Shown here piece after piece: positions 55,318 through 64,000 of a stretch of 64,000 bases of DNA. Source of the stretch: Roseobacter sinensis (GTDB taxonomy: Bacteria > Pseudomonadota > Alphaproteobacteria > Rhodobacterales > Rhodobacteraceae); NCBI RefSeq assembly GCF_025755255.1, contig NZ_JALIEB010000006.1:62001-126000 (forward strand), given 5' to 3'. How positions within the stretch are numbered: the first letter of the stretch is position 1; each line of letters begins with the position of its first letter. The position numbers and the translations under genes are program-made. The notes below the pieces were generated by a model. It was not told where the DNA came from, did not search any database, and saw only the letters and a program-made list of their open reading frames with translations.

Positions 55318-55343
55318 GACGCCGGGCTCTGGTGCCCGGCGTC
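55318..55343 (+). terminator. Strong terminator-like hairpin
   Basis: GACGCCGGGC (55318-55327) and GCCCGGCGTC (55334-55343) form a perfect 10-bp stem with loop TCTGGT, 35 bases after the microprotein stop. No T-run follows. The remainder to 55541 shows no gene. Confidence 0.65.
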
Positions 55344-55541
55344 GCTGCCTTCAATCTGCATCGATGCCGAACGTGTTCTTCCCCAAACTGGCTGGCGTCT
55401 CGCATCCGCTGATGTCCCAGACCGTTGAGACATGCACCCACGCATGCTTCGCCACAGTGCAAGAGACACCCCGGCCCAAGGGCCCTTCAGCGATCCCATC
55501 GCGGGGTCGACCTCGCAACCGCGGACAGCGAAACGATCCTC

Positions 55542-55811
55542 TCAATTGCCGGCGTCGATCCCGAAGATACCCCTGAGTTGCGCGATGGTTTTGGGCGACA
55601 TCCGGTAGTATCCGCCGATCTCTTCATCGTTCAGACCATAATCGACCATTGCGATCAGCGCGTTGCGCGGGCAGGGCCCGAGTTTGTCGAAGATGTGGTC
55701 TGACAGGATGTCGCGGTAATCGCTCCGCGAACCGCATCTTCCATCCTGCCGAGGATGCACGGGAGGTTCTGTCGCTGAGGCACGCGACATCTGCAGTGAC
55801 ACGTCGGCCAT
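55542..55811 (-). CDS. Small protein with a helix-turn-helix-like C-terminus
   Basis: An 89-residue protein. The second half (CPRNALIAMVDYGLNDEEIGGYYRMSPKTIAQLRGI, residues about 50-85) has the spacing of a sigma-region-4/LuxR-type helix-turn-helix. The start at 55811 is supported by GGAG nine bases upstream. It is divergent from the MarR gene and shares its control region, so it may be part of the same circuit. No named family. Confidence 0.6.
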   Translation of the reverse strand: MADVSLQMSRASATEPPVHPRQDGRCGSRSDYRDILSDHIFDKLGPCPRNALIAMVDYGLNDEEIGGYYRMSPKTIAQLRGIFGIDAGN

Positions 55812-55892
55812 GGTCGGTCTCCAGTTTGGCATTCACCTTCAGCTGTGCTGCGCGCGCCCGGCGTCTGCGATACCTGCCTGCGGCGCATATTG

Positions 55893-55955
55893 GTTTCGAG
55901 TCGAAACTAAGTTTGCTCTAGATCTCTTGTCAAAGTGATTTCGCTTCGATACTAC
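55893..55955 (+). promoter_or_regulatory. Promoter and palindromic operator of the MarR-Mrp-Nfu operon
   Basis: GTTTCGA-G-TCGAAAC (55893-55907) is a perfect 7+7 palindrome; a partial copy, GATTTCGCTTCGATAC, lies at 55937-55952. TTGTCA (55927-55932), a 17-base spacer and TACTAC (55950-55955) make a likely promoter. The -10 box ends only seven bases before the MarR ATG, so the message should be nearly leaderless. The partial repeat overlaps the promoter, as expected for autorepression. Confidence 0.65.
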
Positions 55956-55962
55956 TTTTGGC

Positions 55963-56556
55963 ATGTCGCTGCCTGTCACCCCGTCAGACCGTATCGCGGA
56001 ATTGCTCATCCACATCGGGCGCTCGTCCCGAAGCGAGGATGAGCGCTCCACACTCACGGCAGCGCAATGGACCTGCCTTCGGTTCTTCGCGCGGGCCAAT
56101 CGCACCACCCGCACCCCATCGGGTTTCGCGAGTTTTCATGCAACAACGCGCGGCACCGCCTCGCAGATCATCAAATCTCTGGAAGCGCAGGACATGATTG
56201 TCCGTCGGAAATCCCCCGATGATGGCCGCAGCGTGTTTTTCGACCTGACAAAGGCGGGGTGTGCCGCGCTTGAGAGCGATCCGCTGGGGCACCTGATCGC
56301 GGTGATCGACAGCCTCGATCACACTGACAGGGCTGCATTCCTGTCGACCCTGAACCGGCTGACCTCGGCGCTTGCCGAGAGCCGCGGGGCGCGTGCCTTC
56401 GGCACTTGCGGCGACTGTGCGCATTTCACCTCGACCGGGCAAAGTGGCTATTGCAGCTGCATGTCAAAAGAGCTCGACGTCGACCGGATCGACCAGCTCT
56501 GCGCCAGCTACAGCCCATTTGCCCCTGCGGGAAAGGATGCCGATGTCAGAGCGTGA
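55963..56556 (+). CDS. MarR-family regulator with C-terminal cysteine cluster
   Basis: A 197-residue protein. Residues about 10-140 form a MarR winged helix with the recognition region TRGTASQIIKSLEAQDMIVRRKSPDDGRS. The last 55 residues add five cysteines, C149, C152, C164, C166 and C180 (FGTCGDCAHF, GYCSCMS, DQLC). This spacing could hold an Fe-S cluster or zinc, making it a plausible Fe-S or redox sensor controlling the Fe-S proteins encoded downstream. It overlaps the Mrp gene by 14 bases. Confidence 0.85.
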   Translation: MSLPVTPSDRIAELLIHIGRSSRSEDERSTLTAAQWTCLRFFARANRTTRTPSGFASFHATTRGTASQIIKSLEAQDMIVRRKSPDDGRSVFFDLTKAGCAALESDPLGHLIAVIDSLDHTDRAAFLSTLNRLTSALAESRGARAFGTCGDCAHFTSTGQSGYCSCMSKELDVDRIDQLCASYSPFAPAGKDADVRA

Positions 56557-57724
56557 GCCAAGCGCCGGGTCGGCCCGGCTGCCGCGCATGATTGCCGTCA
56601 GCAGCGGCAAGGGCGGGGTCGGAAAATCGACCGTCACCGTGAACCTGGCCGTTGCCCTCGCGCGCACAGGCCAACGTATAGGGATCGTCGATGCCGACAT
56701 CTACGGGCCTTCGGTGCCGGGCATGCTGGGCATCGCCGCGGACACGCCGCCTGCGATGTCGCCTGACCGCAAGGTGATCCCGTCGGAGGCCTTTGACGTG
56801 AAGGTCATCTCGATGGCGATGCTGTCGGATGATGATGCGCCGGCAATACTGCGCGGACCAATGGTCACGAAGTACCTGCAGATGTTTGTGCGTCAGGTGG
56901 ATTGGGGCGAACTGGACCTGCTGCTGCTCGACCTGCCGCCCGGAACGGGTGATATTCAGTTGACACTGGCGCAGGCCTTTCCGCTGGCCGGCGCTGTGGT
57001 CGTCACCACCCCGCAGGACGTGAGCCTGAAGATCGCGCGTCGCGGGGTGCGCATGATGGAACAGGTCAACGTGCCCATCCTCGGTGTCGTCGAGAACATG
57101 AGCGGCTTCACCTGTCCGTCCTGCGGCACGGTCACGAACATCTTTCACCAGGGCGGGGGCGAGGCGGCCGCAGAGCAGCTCGATGTCGATTTCCTCGGCC
57201 GCGTGCCACTGGACCCGGCCATTGTCGACGCCGGCGACGACGGTCGCCCGCTTGTCGTGTCACAACCGGAGAGCCCGGCGGCCAGTGCGTACCGCAGCAT
57301 TGCTGACGCGCTTGGGGCGGCTCCGAGCTTGGAGGGCGGCATCGTGACGCCCTTCGCCTGGACGCTCTCCGACGGCTCAGGCAAGCCGGCCCCAGCCACG
57401 CCGATTTCAGGCGGTGCGCCGGATCGGCTTGTGCGGCTCGATCACGATCAGGCGGGGCTCATCCTGCACTGGGCCGATGGACAGGAGCAGCGCTTTGTCC
57501 CGCGTGATCTGCGGATCGCCTGTCAGTGCGCCAAGTGCCGGGACGAGATCACCGGCAACCGCGTGCTTGCGCCGGACAGCGTGTCGCGCGGCATCGCGAT
57601 CACGCGCATCTGGAGCGTCGGGAACTACGCACTTGGCATGGCCTTCAGCGATGGCCATGACACCGGGATCTACACGTTCGAACAGTTGCGCGGACTGCGG
57701 GGAGCGACGCTCGAAGATGTCTGA
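56543..57724 (+). CDS. mrp: Mrp/NBP35-type ATPase with C-terminal DUF971 domain
   Basis: A 393-residue Fe-S cluster carrier. The P-loop is GKGGVGKST (residues 22-30), with DADIYGPSVPGMLG, LDLPPGTGD and the cluster-binding CPSC (C191, C194). Residues about 295-385 are a DUF971 domain (HWADGQEQRFVPRDLR...CQCAKC...GNYALGMAFSDGHDTGIYTF). The order P-loop then DUF971 is that of plant HCF101, a 4Fe-4S scaffold, but the N-terminal DUF59 is missing. ATG 56543 follows AAAGGA. Confidence 0.92.
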   Translation: MSEREPSAGSARLPRMIAVSSGKGGVGKSTVTVNLAVALARTGQRIGIVDADIYGPSVPGMLGIAADTPPAMSPDRKVIPSEAFDVKVISMAMLSDDDAPAILRGPMVTKYLQMFVRQVDWGELDLLLLDLPPGTGDIQLTLAQAFPLAGAVVVTTPQDVSLKIARRGVRMMEQVNVPILGVVENMSGFTCPSCGTVTNIFHQGGGEAAAEQLDVDFLGRVPLDPAIVDAGDDGRPLVVSQPESPAASAYRSIADALGAAPSLEGGIVTPFAWTLSDGSGKPAPATPISGGAPDRLVRLDHDQAGLILHWADGQEQRFVPRDLRIACQCAKCRDEITGNRVLAPDSVSRGIAITRIWSVGNYALGMAFSDGHDTGIYTFEQLRGLRGATLEDV

Positions 57725-57779
57725 CAACCTGTCCCGGAGACGTATCCGCGCGCAGTCGTCGCCCGGGGAGGAGAACTTG

Positions 57780-58979
57780 ATGGGGTTCGTCCTCGACGCG
57801 CCGCTGTCTGAGGGGCCCGCGATGGATCTGATACCGCTCGATGCGCAGACGCCACTGGGTCGTGAGCTGTTGAGCGTGGCGGGTGTCGACAGGGTCGAGC
57901 TCGCCAGCGCGACGGTATGGGTCAGCAAGACCGAAGCTGCCGATTGGGCGATGCTCAAGCCTGCGGTCGCCCTGGCGATCCGGCAGGTGCTGGAGGAAAC
58001 GGACAGCCCCCTCGGCGCGGTCGGATCAGACGCGGCGCCTTCGGAGGATACTGCTCTGTTGCGCGCCGTCAAAGAGCTGTTGGACCGGCAGGTGAACCCT
58101 TCGGTTGCGGCTCACGGCGGTCACATCTCGGTCGAACAGGTCGAAAACGGTAGGGTTCATCTGCGCATGTCCGGTGGCTGCCAGGGCTGCGCCGCCTCCT
58201 CGGCCACCTTGCGTCAGGGGGTGGAGCGGATGCTGCGTGCCGCCTTGCCCGAGATCGCCGAGATTGTGGACGTCACCGACCACGAGGCGGGGCAGACGCC
58301 CTTCTATGCGCGCGACCCGGGCGCGTCAGCCATGCTGGATCGGACAATCCCGCCCGGGGTCGTCGAATGGTCGGACGGTCAGGTCGTCGTCGATCCCGAC
58401 TATCTTGCCCCGCGGCTCGGGCTCACGCCGCAGGCGCTGCGCGCGGGCCTGCAGAGCGGCGAGGTCGTCGGAGTGACGGAAACCGGGATCGGGGAGAAAG
58501 AGGGCAGCGCCCGCATTGTGCTGCGCAGTGCCACCCGCGCCTGGGCGGCAGAGTTGGGTCCCGATGGCACCGCACGAGAGGTGCCGCCGCCCCGAGAGGC
58601 AACAGCTGCCTCTCAACAGGAGCGTGCCCTGGCGGCGCGGGTACGGGCGCATCTGGAGGCGCTTCCGGAGGAGGCCAAGCCGATCACCTACGGGGCCTTG
58701 GCGCGCGCGCTCGGGCTTTGGGCGCCGGGATCGGTGCGCAAGATCACCCGCGCGCTCGAGATGACCATGCAGGAAGACGCGCAACATGGGCGGCCGTTCA
58801 TCGCCGCCCGTGCGATCAGCCGAGGGACCGGTGGACTGCCTGGCAGGGGCTTTTTCGATCTTGCCCGTGCCCTGTCCCGCGGACCCGACGCAAACGAGAG
58901 TGACCAGGCCTTTCATGCCCGGGAACTCCATCGGACCACACGCCGGCCGGCAGACGCCGGCGGGGTCGGGACAGTCTGA
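57780..58979 (+). CDS. Nfu/NifU-like Fe-S scaffold fused to two extra domains
   Basis: A 399-residue fusion. Residues about 1-75 resemble the Nfu N-terminal domain (TPLGRELLSVAGVDRVELAS...VSKTEAADWAMLKP). Residues about 92-170 are the NifU C-terminal domain with the cluster cysteines C134 and C137 in GGCQGCAASSATLRQGVE. Residues about 185-265 look like a DUF6522-type domain (VVVDPDYLAPRLGLTPQALRAGL). Residues about 285-365 resemble the winged-helix part of alkyltransferase-like proteins (PITYGALARALGLWAPGSVRK, then RGTGGLPGRGFFDLARAL), without the PCHR cysteine. A GGGGAGGAG site supports ATG 57780; an ATG at 57717 overlapping the mrp stop is the alternative. Confidence 0.8.
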   Translation: MGFVLDAPLSEGPAMDLIPLDAQTPLGRELLSVAGVDRVELASATVWVSKTEAADWAMLKPAVALAIRQVLEETDSPLGAVGSDAAPSEDTALLRAVKELLDRQVNPSVAAHGGHISVEQVENGRVHLRMSGGCQGCAASSATLRQGVERMLRAALPEIAEIVDVTDHEAGQTPFYARDPGASAMLDRTIPPGVVEWSDGQVVVDPDYLAPRLGLTPQALRAGLQSGEVVGVTETGIGEKEGSARIVLRSATRAWAAELGPDGTAREVPPPREATAASQQERALAARVRAHLEALPEEAKPITYGALARALGLWAPGSVRKITRALEMTMQEDAQHGRPFIAARAISRGTGGLPGRGFFDLARALSRGPDANESDQAFHARELHRTTRRPADAGGVGTV

Positions 58980-59045
58980 AGACCAAGACCAACACGGTCC
59001 GGTCGCGCTGACACCGCGCCGGGCCGTTTTCAAAGACCGTGTCGA

Positions 59046-59059
59046 TTGATGTAGCGCAA
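59046..59059 (+). promoter_or_regulatory. Imperfect FNR/NnrR-like half-palindrome
   Basis: TTGAT-GTAG-CGCAA combines an FNR-type left half with an NnrR-type right half, 110 bases upstream of the P-type ATPase start. It is weak evidence for control by oxygen or nitric oxide. The gap 58980-59168 shows nothing else clear. Confidence 0.3.
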
Positions 59060-59168
59060 CTCGCGCGGCTCCGGCTGTGCGATGCCTCCTTCTATCGGAG
59101 CCACGGCGCGGGATCACCGCGGTCGAAGATCAACGCCGGCACAACAGGCGCAACAGGATTGAGGGCCT

Positions 59169-61943
59169 ATGAAAGACAATCAGACCCGCGGCGATTACAT
59201 CCGGCAGGACAGCTCCGGTACGCCGTGGCACAGCCGACCCGTGGCCGACGCACTGAAGGCCTTCGGCGTCGGCTCGGAGGGTTTGACCGAGGCCGAGGCC
59301 GCGGAGCAGCGCAAGCGCCACGGACCCAACCGGTTGCCCGCCCCAAAGCCCCCCGGCCCCCTGGCGCGGTTTTTGCGACAGTTCCATAACCTTCTGATCT
59401 ATGTGCTGATTGCGGCCGCAACCGTCACTGCAGCCCTGGGCCATCTTGTCGACACGCTCGTGATCGCGGCGGTCGTTCTGGTCAATGCGGTCATCGGGTT
59501 CGTGCAGGAGGGGCGCGCCGAAGGGGCGTTGTCTGCCATTCGCGACATGTTGGCACCGGATGCCCGCGTCTTGCGACACGGTCGGCGCCATACCGTTCCG
59601 GCCGAAGCCCTGGTTCCTGGCGACATCGTTCTGCTGGAGCCTGGCGACAGGGTGCCCGCCGATCTTCGATTGACCGCAACGAACAGCCTGCGCGTCCAGG
59701 AGGCTGTGCTGACCGGCGAGTCCGTCGCCGTCGAGAAAGGGGCCGACCCCGTCCCGGCCGATGCGGCCTTGGGCGATCGCAGATCGATGGCCTTCAGCGG
59801 CACGCTGGTTGCGGCGGGCAGGGGGCAGGGCCTTGTGGTTGCAACGGGTGCCGCGACGGAGATCGGGCGGATCAGCGGCCTTCTCAAGTCGGTCGAGACG
59901 GGGACCACGCCGCTGCTGAAACAGATGGAGGTCTTTGCCCGCGGTCTGACCGTTGTCATTTTGGCCCTTGCCGCCCTGATCCTCGCGTTCGGGTTCTTCG
60001 GTGCGGGGCTGCCCTTCAGCGAGATTTTCATGGCCGTCGTGGGGTTGACAGTCGCGGCCATTCCCGAAGGGCTACCTGCGATCCTAACCGTGACACTCGC
60101 CATTGGGGTACAGCTGATGGCGAAGCGGCGGGCCATCGTGCGGCGGTTGCCGGCCATCGAGGCGCTGGGGTCGGTTTCGGTGATCTGCTCCGACAAGACC
60201 GGCACGCTCACCCGCAACGAGATGACGGTTGCGTCAGTCGCGACGGCAAAACGGCTCTTCGCGGTGTCCGGTGCGGGCTATGCCCCCGTAGGAGGCATAA
60301 GCCTCGGCGAGCGGGAGGTGTCGGCCTCCGATTATCCGCTTCTGGCGGATGTCGCGCTCGGGGCCGCGCTTTGCAATGACGCCGATCTCGCGATGACCGA
60401 TGGCGACTGGCGCATCGACGGTGACCCGATGGAGGGTGCGCTTCTGACCTTTGCCTGCAAGGCGGGGCTTGATCTCGACGCCCTGCGCAAGGCCAACCCG
60501 CGGACCGATGCCATTCCCTTCGACGCCCAGCATCGGTTCATGGCCACGCTGCACCATGACCACGCAGGCGGAACAGCGATCCATGTGAAGGGCGCGCCGG
60601 AACGGATCATCCCGATGTGCACGAGCGCGCATGGCGAGGAGGATGGCGCCCAACCCATCGACCCCGACTACTGGACGAGGCGTGCGCAGGAGATTGCGGA
60701 ACGCGGCCAGCGCGTCATCGCGATTGCTTTGCGGTCCGATGTGTCGGACAGGCGCAGGCTGACCTTCTCTGCGGTGGAGGGCGGCCTTACGCTCCTCGGG
60801 CTCGTTGGGCTGATCGATCCCCCGCGGGACGAGGCGGTCGCGGCCGTCGCCGAGTGTCAATCGGCCGGCATCCGGGTGAAGATGATCACCGGCGATCATG
60901 CAGGCACGGCGATGGCGATCGCGCGCGAGTTGGGCCTTGAGCGCAGCACCGAGGTTCTGACCGGGGCCGAAATCGACTGCCTCGATGACGCTGCGCTGAG
61001 GACGCGCGCGCTGCAGGTCGATGTCTTTGCGCGCACCAGCCCCGAAAACAAGCTGCGGCTGGTCGAGGCCTTGCAGGCGATGGGCCAGACGGTGGCGATG
61101 ACCGGTGACGGGGTGAACGACGCACCTGCGCTCAAGCGGGCGGACATCGGCGTGGCCATGGGCCGTACCGGGACCGAAGCGGCCAAGGAGGCGGCGGAGA
61201 TCGTTCTGGCCGACGACAACTTTGCGACGATTGCGGCGGCGGTCCGGTCCGGGCGCACGGTCTATGACAATCTCAAGAAAGCCATCGTCTTCCTGCTCCC
61301 GGTCAACGGCGGGGAGGCGCTGGCGCTGATCATCGCGCTGCTGCTCGGGCTGACGCTGCCGATCACGCCGGTGCAAATCCTCTGGGTCAATATGGTCAGC
61401 TCGGTCGTGCTGGCCATGGCCTTGGCCTTCGAAGCGGCCGAGCCGAATATCATGCGCCGTCCGCCGCGACCTGCCGACGAGCCGATCTTGTCGCGTTTCG
61501 TCCTTTGGCGCGTCGGCTTCGTCTCGCTGCTGTTCTGTCTCGGCATCTTCGGCATGTTCACCCATGCGATGGATCGCGGTGCCAGCCTCGAAGAGGCCCG
61601 GACCGTCGCCGTCAATACCTTGGTCGTGATGGAAATCTTCTATCTCTTCTCCGTCAGATTCCTGAACTCCTCGTCGCTGTCGTTGAAGGCGATGCTCGGC
61701 ACACCGCCCGTCCTGATCGCGATCACGGCGGTGACCGCTCTGCAACTGGCCTTCACCTATGCACCCTTCATGGAGCTCTTCTTCGACACGCGCCCCATCG
61801 GCGTGGCGCAAGGGCTCATGATCCTCGCGGTCGGCCCGGTCCTCCTGCTGCTGCTGGAGGTCGAAAAGCAGGTTGTCCGAGCACTGCGATCGCGCAGCCA
61901 AGGCATCGACCCAAATCCCCCTGAAACCCAGAAAAGGAGCTAA
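59169..61943 (+). CDS. P-type cation-transporting ATPase (calcium-ATPase-like, type II)
   Basis: A 924-residue ion pump. Motifs are TGES (182-185, actuator domain), PEGLP (299-303) in helix 4, the phosphorylated D342 in [19 protein letters not shown] for nucleotide binding, and [22 protein letters not shown]. Ten membrane helices are visible. The PEGLP motif and the N-terminal cation-ATPase domain point to a type II (Ca2+/Mn2+ or Na+/K+-like) pump, not a heavy-metal type. The ion is uncertain. It is five bases from adhP. Confidence 0.93.
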   Translation: MKDNQTRGDYIRQDSSGTPWHSRPVADALKAFGVGSEGLTEAEAAEQRKRHGPNRLPAPKPPGPLARFLRQFHNLLIYVLIAAATVTAALGHLVDTLVIAAVVLVNAVIGFVQEGRAEGALSAIRDMLAPDARVLRHGRRHTVPAEALVPGDIVLLEPGDRVPADLRLTATNSLRVQEAVLTGESVAVEKGADPVPADAALGDRRSMAFSGTLVAAGRGQGLVVATGAATEIGRISGLLKSVETGTTPLLKQMEVFARGLTVVILALAALILAFGFFGAGLPFSEIFMAVVGLTVAAIPEGLPAILTVTLAIGVQLMAKRRAIVRRLPAIEALGSVSVICSDKTGTLTRNEMTVASVATAKRLFAVSGAGYAPVGGISLGEREVSASDYPLLADVALGAALCNDADLAMTDGDWRIDGDPMEGALLTFACKAGLDLDALRKANPRTDAIPFDAQHRFMATLHHDHAGGTAIHVKGAPERIIPMCTSAHGEEDGAQPIDPDYWTRRAQEIAERGQRVIAIALRSDVSDRRRLTFSAVEGGLTLLGLVGLIDPPRDEAVAAVAECQSAGIRVKMITGDHAGTAMAIARELGLERSTEVLTGAEIDCLDDAALRTRALQVDVFARTSPENKLRLVEALQAMGQTVAMTGDGVNDAPALKRADIGVAMGRTGTEAAKEAAEIVLADDNFATIAAAVRSGRTVYDNLKKAIVFLLPVNGGEALALIIALLLGLTLPITPVQILWVNMVSSVVLAMALAFEAAEPNIMRRPPRPADEPILSRFVLWRVGFVSLLFCLGIFGMFTHAMDRGASLEEARTVAVNTLVVMEIFYLFSVRFLNSSSLSLKAMLGTPPVLIAITAVTALQLAFTYAPFMELFFDTRPIGVAQGLMILAVGPVLLLLLEVEKQVVRALRSRSQGIDPNPPETQKRS

Positions 61944-61948
61944 CCGAA

Positions 61949-62965
61949 ATGGGCAGCATGAAAGCCGCCGTCGTCACCGACTTTACGCAGCCGCTCGACA
62001 TCCGAGAGGTCGAGCGACCGACCGTGTCAGACGGCAAGGTCGTCGTGAAGATCGAGGCCTGTGGCGTTTGTCACACCGATCTGCACGCCGCGCGCGGTGA
62101 CTGGCCCGTGAAGCCGACACCGCCATTCATACCCGGGCACGAGGGCGTCGGTACCGTCGCGGAGGTGGGCCGCGGCGTGACGTCCGTGAAGGAAGGCGAC
62201 CGGGTCGGCGTGCCCTGGCTGCACACGGCCTGCGGCCATTGCCGGCACTGCGTGGGCGGGTGGGAGACACTCTGCCCCGATCAGTCCAACACCGGCTACA
62301 GCGTGAATGGCGGGTTCGCGGAATATGTGCTGGCCGATCCGGGCTATGTCGGGCACCTCCCGCGTGCCCTCGAGTTTTCGCCCGCCGCACCGATCCTGTG
62401 TGCCGGGGTCACGGTCTACAAAGGGTTGAAGGAAACCGATGCGCGCCCCGGTCAGACGGTCGCAATCGTCGGCGTGGGCGGTCTCGGGCACCTGGCAGTG
62501 CAATACGCCAAGGCGATGGGGTTTCACGTCATCGCCGTGGATATCTCGGATGAGAAGCTTGCCTTGGCCGCGTCGCTCGGGGCGGATCTGACGGTGAATT
62601 CCGCCACAACCGATGCGGCAGCCGAGCTTCAGAAAGGCGGCGGTGTCGAAGGCGTTCTGGTCACTGCGGTCTCGCGCGACAGCTTTGCCCAATCCGTCGG
62701 GATGCTGGGCCGGGGCGGCACGATGAGCCTCGTCGGTCTGCCACCCGGCGCCTTCGACCTTCCGATTTTCGAGGTCGTGCTGATGCGGAAGACCATCCGC
62801 GGGTCGATCGTGGGCACGCGAAACGATCTGGTCGAGGCGCTGGAGTTTGCGGCCGAAGGCAAGGTCGCCTCGCACTACAGCACGGATCGGCTCGACAACA
62901 TCAACGGGATCTTCGACCGGATGGAACAGGGCCAGATCGAGGGGCGTGTCGTGATGGAGATCTGA
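61949..62965 (+). CDS. adhP: Zinc-dependent alcohol dehydrogenase (AdhP-like)
   Basis: A 338-residue medium-chain alcohol dehydrogenase. Catalytic zinc ligands include C41 ([16 protein letters not shown]) and H64 (GHEGVGTV); the structural-zinc cysteines are in [15 protein letters not shown]. The NAD-binding [14 protein letters not shown] follows. The match is to AdhP/Adh1-type ethanol dehydrogenases. It is five bases downstream of the P-type ATPase, so the two are likely co-transcribed, but a shared role is unclear. Confidence 0.94.
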   Translation: MGSMKAAVVTDFTQPLDIREVERPTVSDGKVVVKIEACGVCHTDLHAARGDWPVKPTPPFIPGHEGVGTVAEVGRGVTSVKEGDRVGVPWLHTACGHCRHCVGGWETLCPDQSNTGYSVNGGFAEYVLADPGYVGHLPRALEFSPAAPILCAGVTVYKGLKETDARPGQTVAIVGVGGLGHLAVQYAKAMGFHVIAVDISDEKLALAASLGADLTVNSATTDAAAELQKGGGVEGVLVTAVSRDSFAQSVGMLGRGGTMSLVGLPPGAFDLPIFEVVLMRKTIRGSIVGTRNDLVEALEFAAEGKVASHYSTDRLDNINGIFDRMEQGQIEGRVVMEI

Positions 62966-63014
62966 GCTTTCGACGGTTGGGTGTCGGACGACGTGCGAGT
63001 CGAGAAGGTGGATC

Positions 63015-64000
63015 ATGACAGAGGCAATCGAGGGGTATCTGTTTTACGAGATCGCGGCGCTGCTCGTTTTAGCGGCGGGGGTCGGATTTATTGGCCTGAT
63101 GCTGCGTCAGCCGCTGATCGTGAGTTTCATCGCCGTCGGCATCCTTGCGGGGCCGTCCGTGCTGGACATCGCGCAATCGCATCAGCAGATCGATCTTCTG
63201 GCCGAGTTGGGGATCGCGCTTCTCCTCTTCCTCGTCGGCCTGAAGCTCGACTTCAATCTTGTCAGGACATTGGGGCCCGTCGCGCTGGTGACCGGCCTCG
63301 GCCAGGTGATCTTCACGACGGTTTTCGGTTTCCTGATTGCGCTCGCGCTCGGGATACCTCCGCTGACGGCGCTCTACGTCGCCATCGCCCTGACGTTCTC
63401 CTCGACGATCATCATTGTGAAGCTGCTGTCGGACAAGCGCGAGATCGATGCCTTGCACGGGCGCATCGCACTGGGCTTTCTGATTGTGCAGGATGTGGTC
63501 GTTGTGGTGGCCATGATCTCGCTGGCCGCCATCGGTGTTGGTGGCGCGGCCACGGGTGATGGCGCCGTCGGCGATGTGCTGATCGTCCTGGGCTACGGGG
63601 TGGCGATGCTGGTCTTCGTGGTTGTGGTCATCCGATACGTCGCAACGCCGGTCGTCGAGCGCCTTGCGCGCGCGCCCGAGCTTCTGGTGTCCTTCGCCAT
63701 CGGTTGGGCGGCCCTTCTCGCTGCAATCGGACACTACCTGGGCTTTGGCAAGGAACTCGGCGGATTGCTCGCCGGCGTTTCGCTGGCCTCGACCCACTTC
63801 CGCGAGGCCATCTCCGCACGGCTTGCGAGCTTGCGCGATTTCCTTCTGCTGTTCTTCTTCATCGCACTGGGGGCCTCGCTCGATCTGTCCGTTCTGGGCA
63901 CCAATGTCGGACCGGCCATCGTGCTGTCGCTTTTCGTTCTGATCGGCAATCCGTTGATCGTGCTGACGATCATGGGCGCCATGGGTTATCGCAAGCGGAC
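63015..64000 (+). CDS. CPA2-family cation:proton antiporter, 3'-truncated by the window
   Basis: The first 328 residues of a KefB/Ybal-like transporter (monovalent cation:proton antiporter-2). It has about ten hydrophobic helices; FSSTIIIVKLLSDKREIDALHGRIALGFL and VQDVVVVV are the typical central motifs with the proton-binding acidic residue. ATG 63015 follows AAGGTGG. The gene continues beyond the window, so any TrkA-N regulatory domain cannot be seen. Confidence 0.9.
   Translation, partial: MTEAIEGYLFYEIAALLVLAAGVGFIGLMLRQPLIVSFIAVGILAGPSVLDIAQSHQQIDLLAELGIALLLFLVGLKLDFNLVRTLGPVALVTGLGQVIFTTVFGFLIALALGIPPLTALYVAIALTFSSTIIIVKLLSDKREIDALHGRIALGFLIVQDVVVVVAMISLAAIGVGGAATGDGAVGDVLIVLGYGVAMLVFVVVVIRYVATPVVERLARAPELLVSFAIGWAALLAAIGHYLGFGKELGGLLAGVSLASTHFREAISARLASLRDFLLLFFFIALGASLDLSVLGTNVGPAIVLSLFVLIGNPLIVLTIMGAMGYRKR

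Overview
The window comes from a GC-rich alphaproteobacterium of the Rhodobacterales, most likely a marine roseobacter. The evidence is a DMSP demethylase/acrylyl-CoA reductase pair (dmdA-acuI), the trgA-trgB-cysK tellurite locus known from Rhodobacter, a circularly permuted two-piece tmRNA gene, an alphaproteobacterial SspB, the zeta-type F1-ATPase inhibitor beside purC, and a methionine synthase divided into separate proteins. All assignments rest on reading the sequence; no database search was run.

Layout. 0-4 kb: the edge of a possible island (a partial Dam-like methyltransferase downstream of tRNA-Asn), then an MBL-fold hydrolase, an EnvZ-like kinase, an exosortase-type surface protein and a CAU-anticodon tRNA. 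4-16.5 kb: purM-purN, RNase D, a lipoprotein, sufE, then a minus-strand corrinoid group (corrinoid protein, small membrane protein, YbjQ, DUF1638), an RND efflux pair with a divergent TetR regulator, and the homocysteine methyltransferase bmt. 16.5-25 kb: the ATPase inhibitor, purC-purS-purQ, a DctB/DctD two-component pair and RNase E with a long leader. 25-37 kb: a TusA-like protein, CcdA, a membrane alpha/beta hydrolase coupled to a cytochrome P450, class I aldolase, fumC with two tiny downstream genes, sspB, a chromate pair, the permuted ssrA gene and a zinc metalloprotease.

37-45 kb: a FadR-type GntR regulator faces a tightly packed run DUF2182-DUF1326-DinB-dmdA-acuI-phosphoesterase, followed by a BCCT transporter. 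Together these look like DMSP uptake, demethylation and acrylate detoxification plus an uncharacterised metal/thiol-flavoured module. 45-54.5 kb: a class V aminotransferase, photolyase and cyclopropane fatty acid synthase behind an ECF-like promoter, trgA-trgB-cysK, a large MscS channel and tRNA-Ser. 55-64 kb: a cysteine-tailed MarR regulator with a clear palindromic operator, an Mrp-DUF971 protein resembling plant HCF101, an unusual multi-domain Nfu/NifU fusion, a P-type cation ATPase, a zinc alcohol dehydrogenase and a truncated CPA2 antiporter.

The most novel-looking points are the Nfu fusion protein with its MarR/Mrp partners, the DUF2182-DUF1326-DinB genes translationally linked to dmdA, and a DctD-like activator lacking the sigma-54 contact loop. 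No CRISPR array, insertion sequence or complete prophage was seen.
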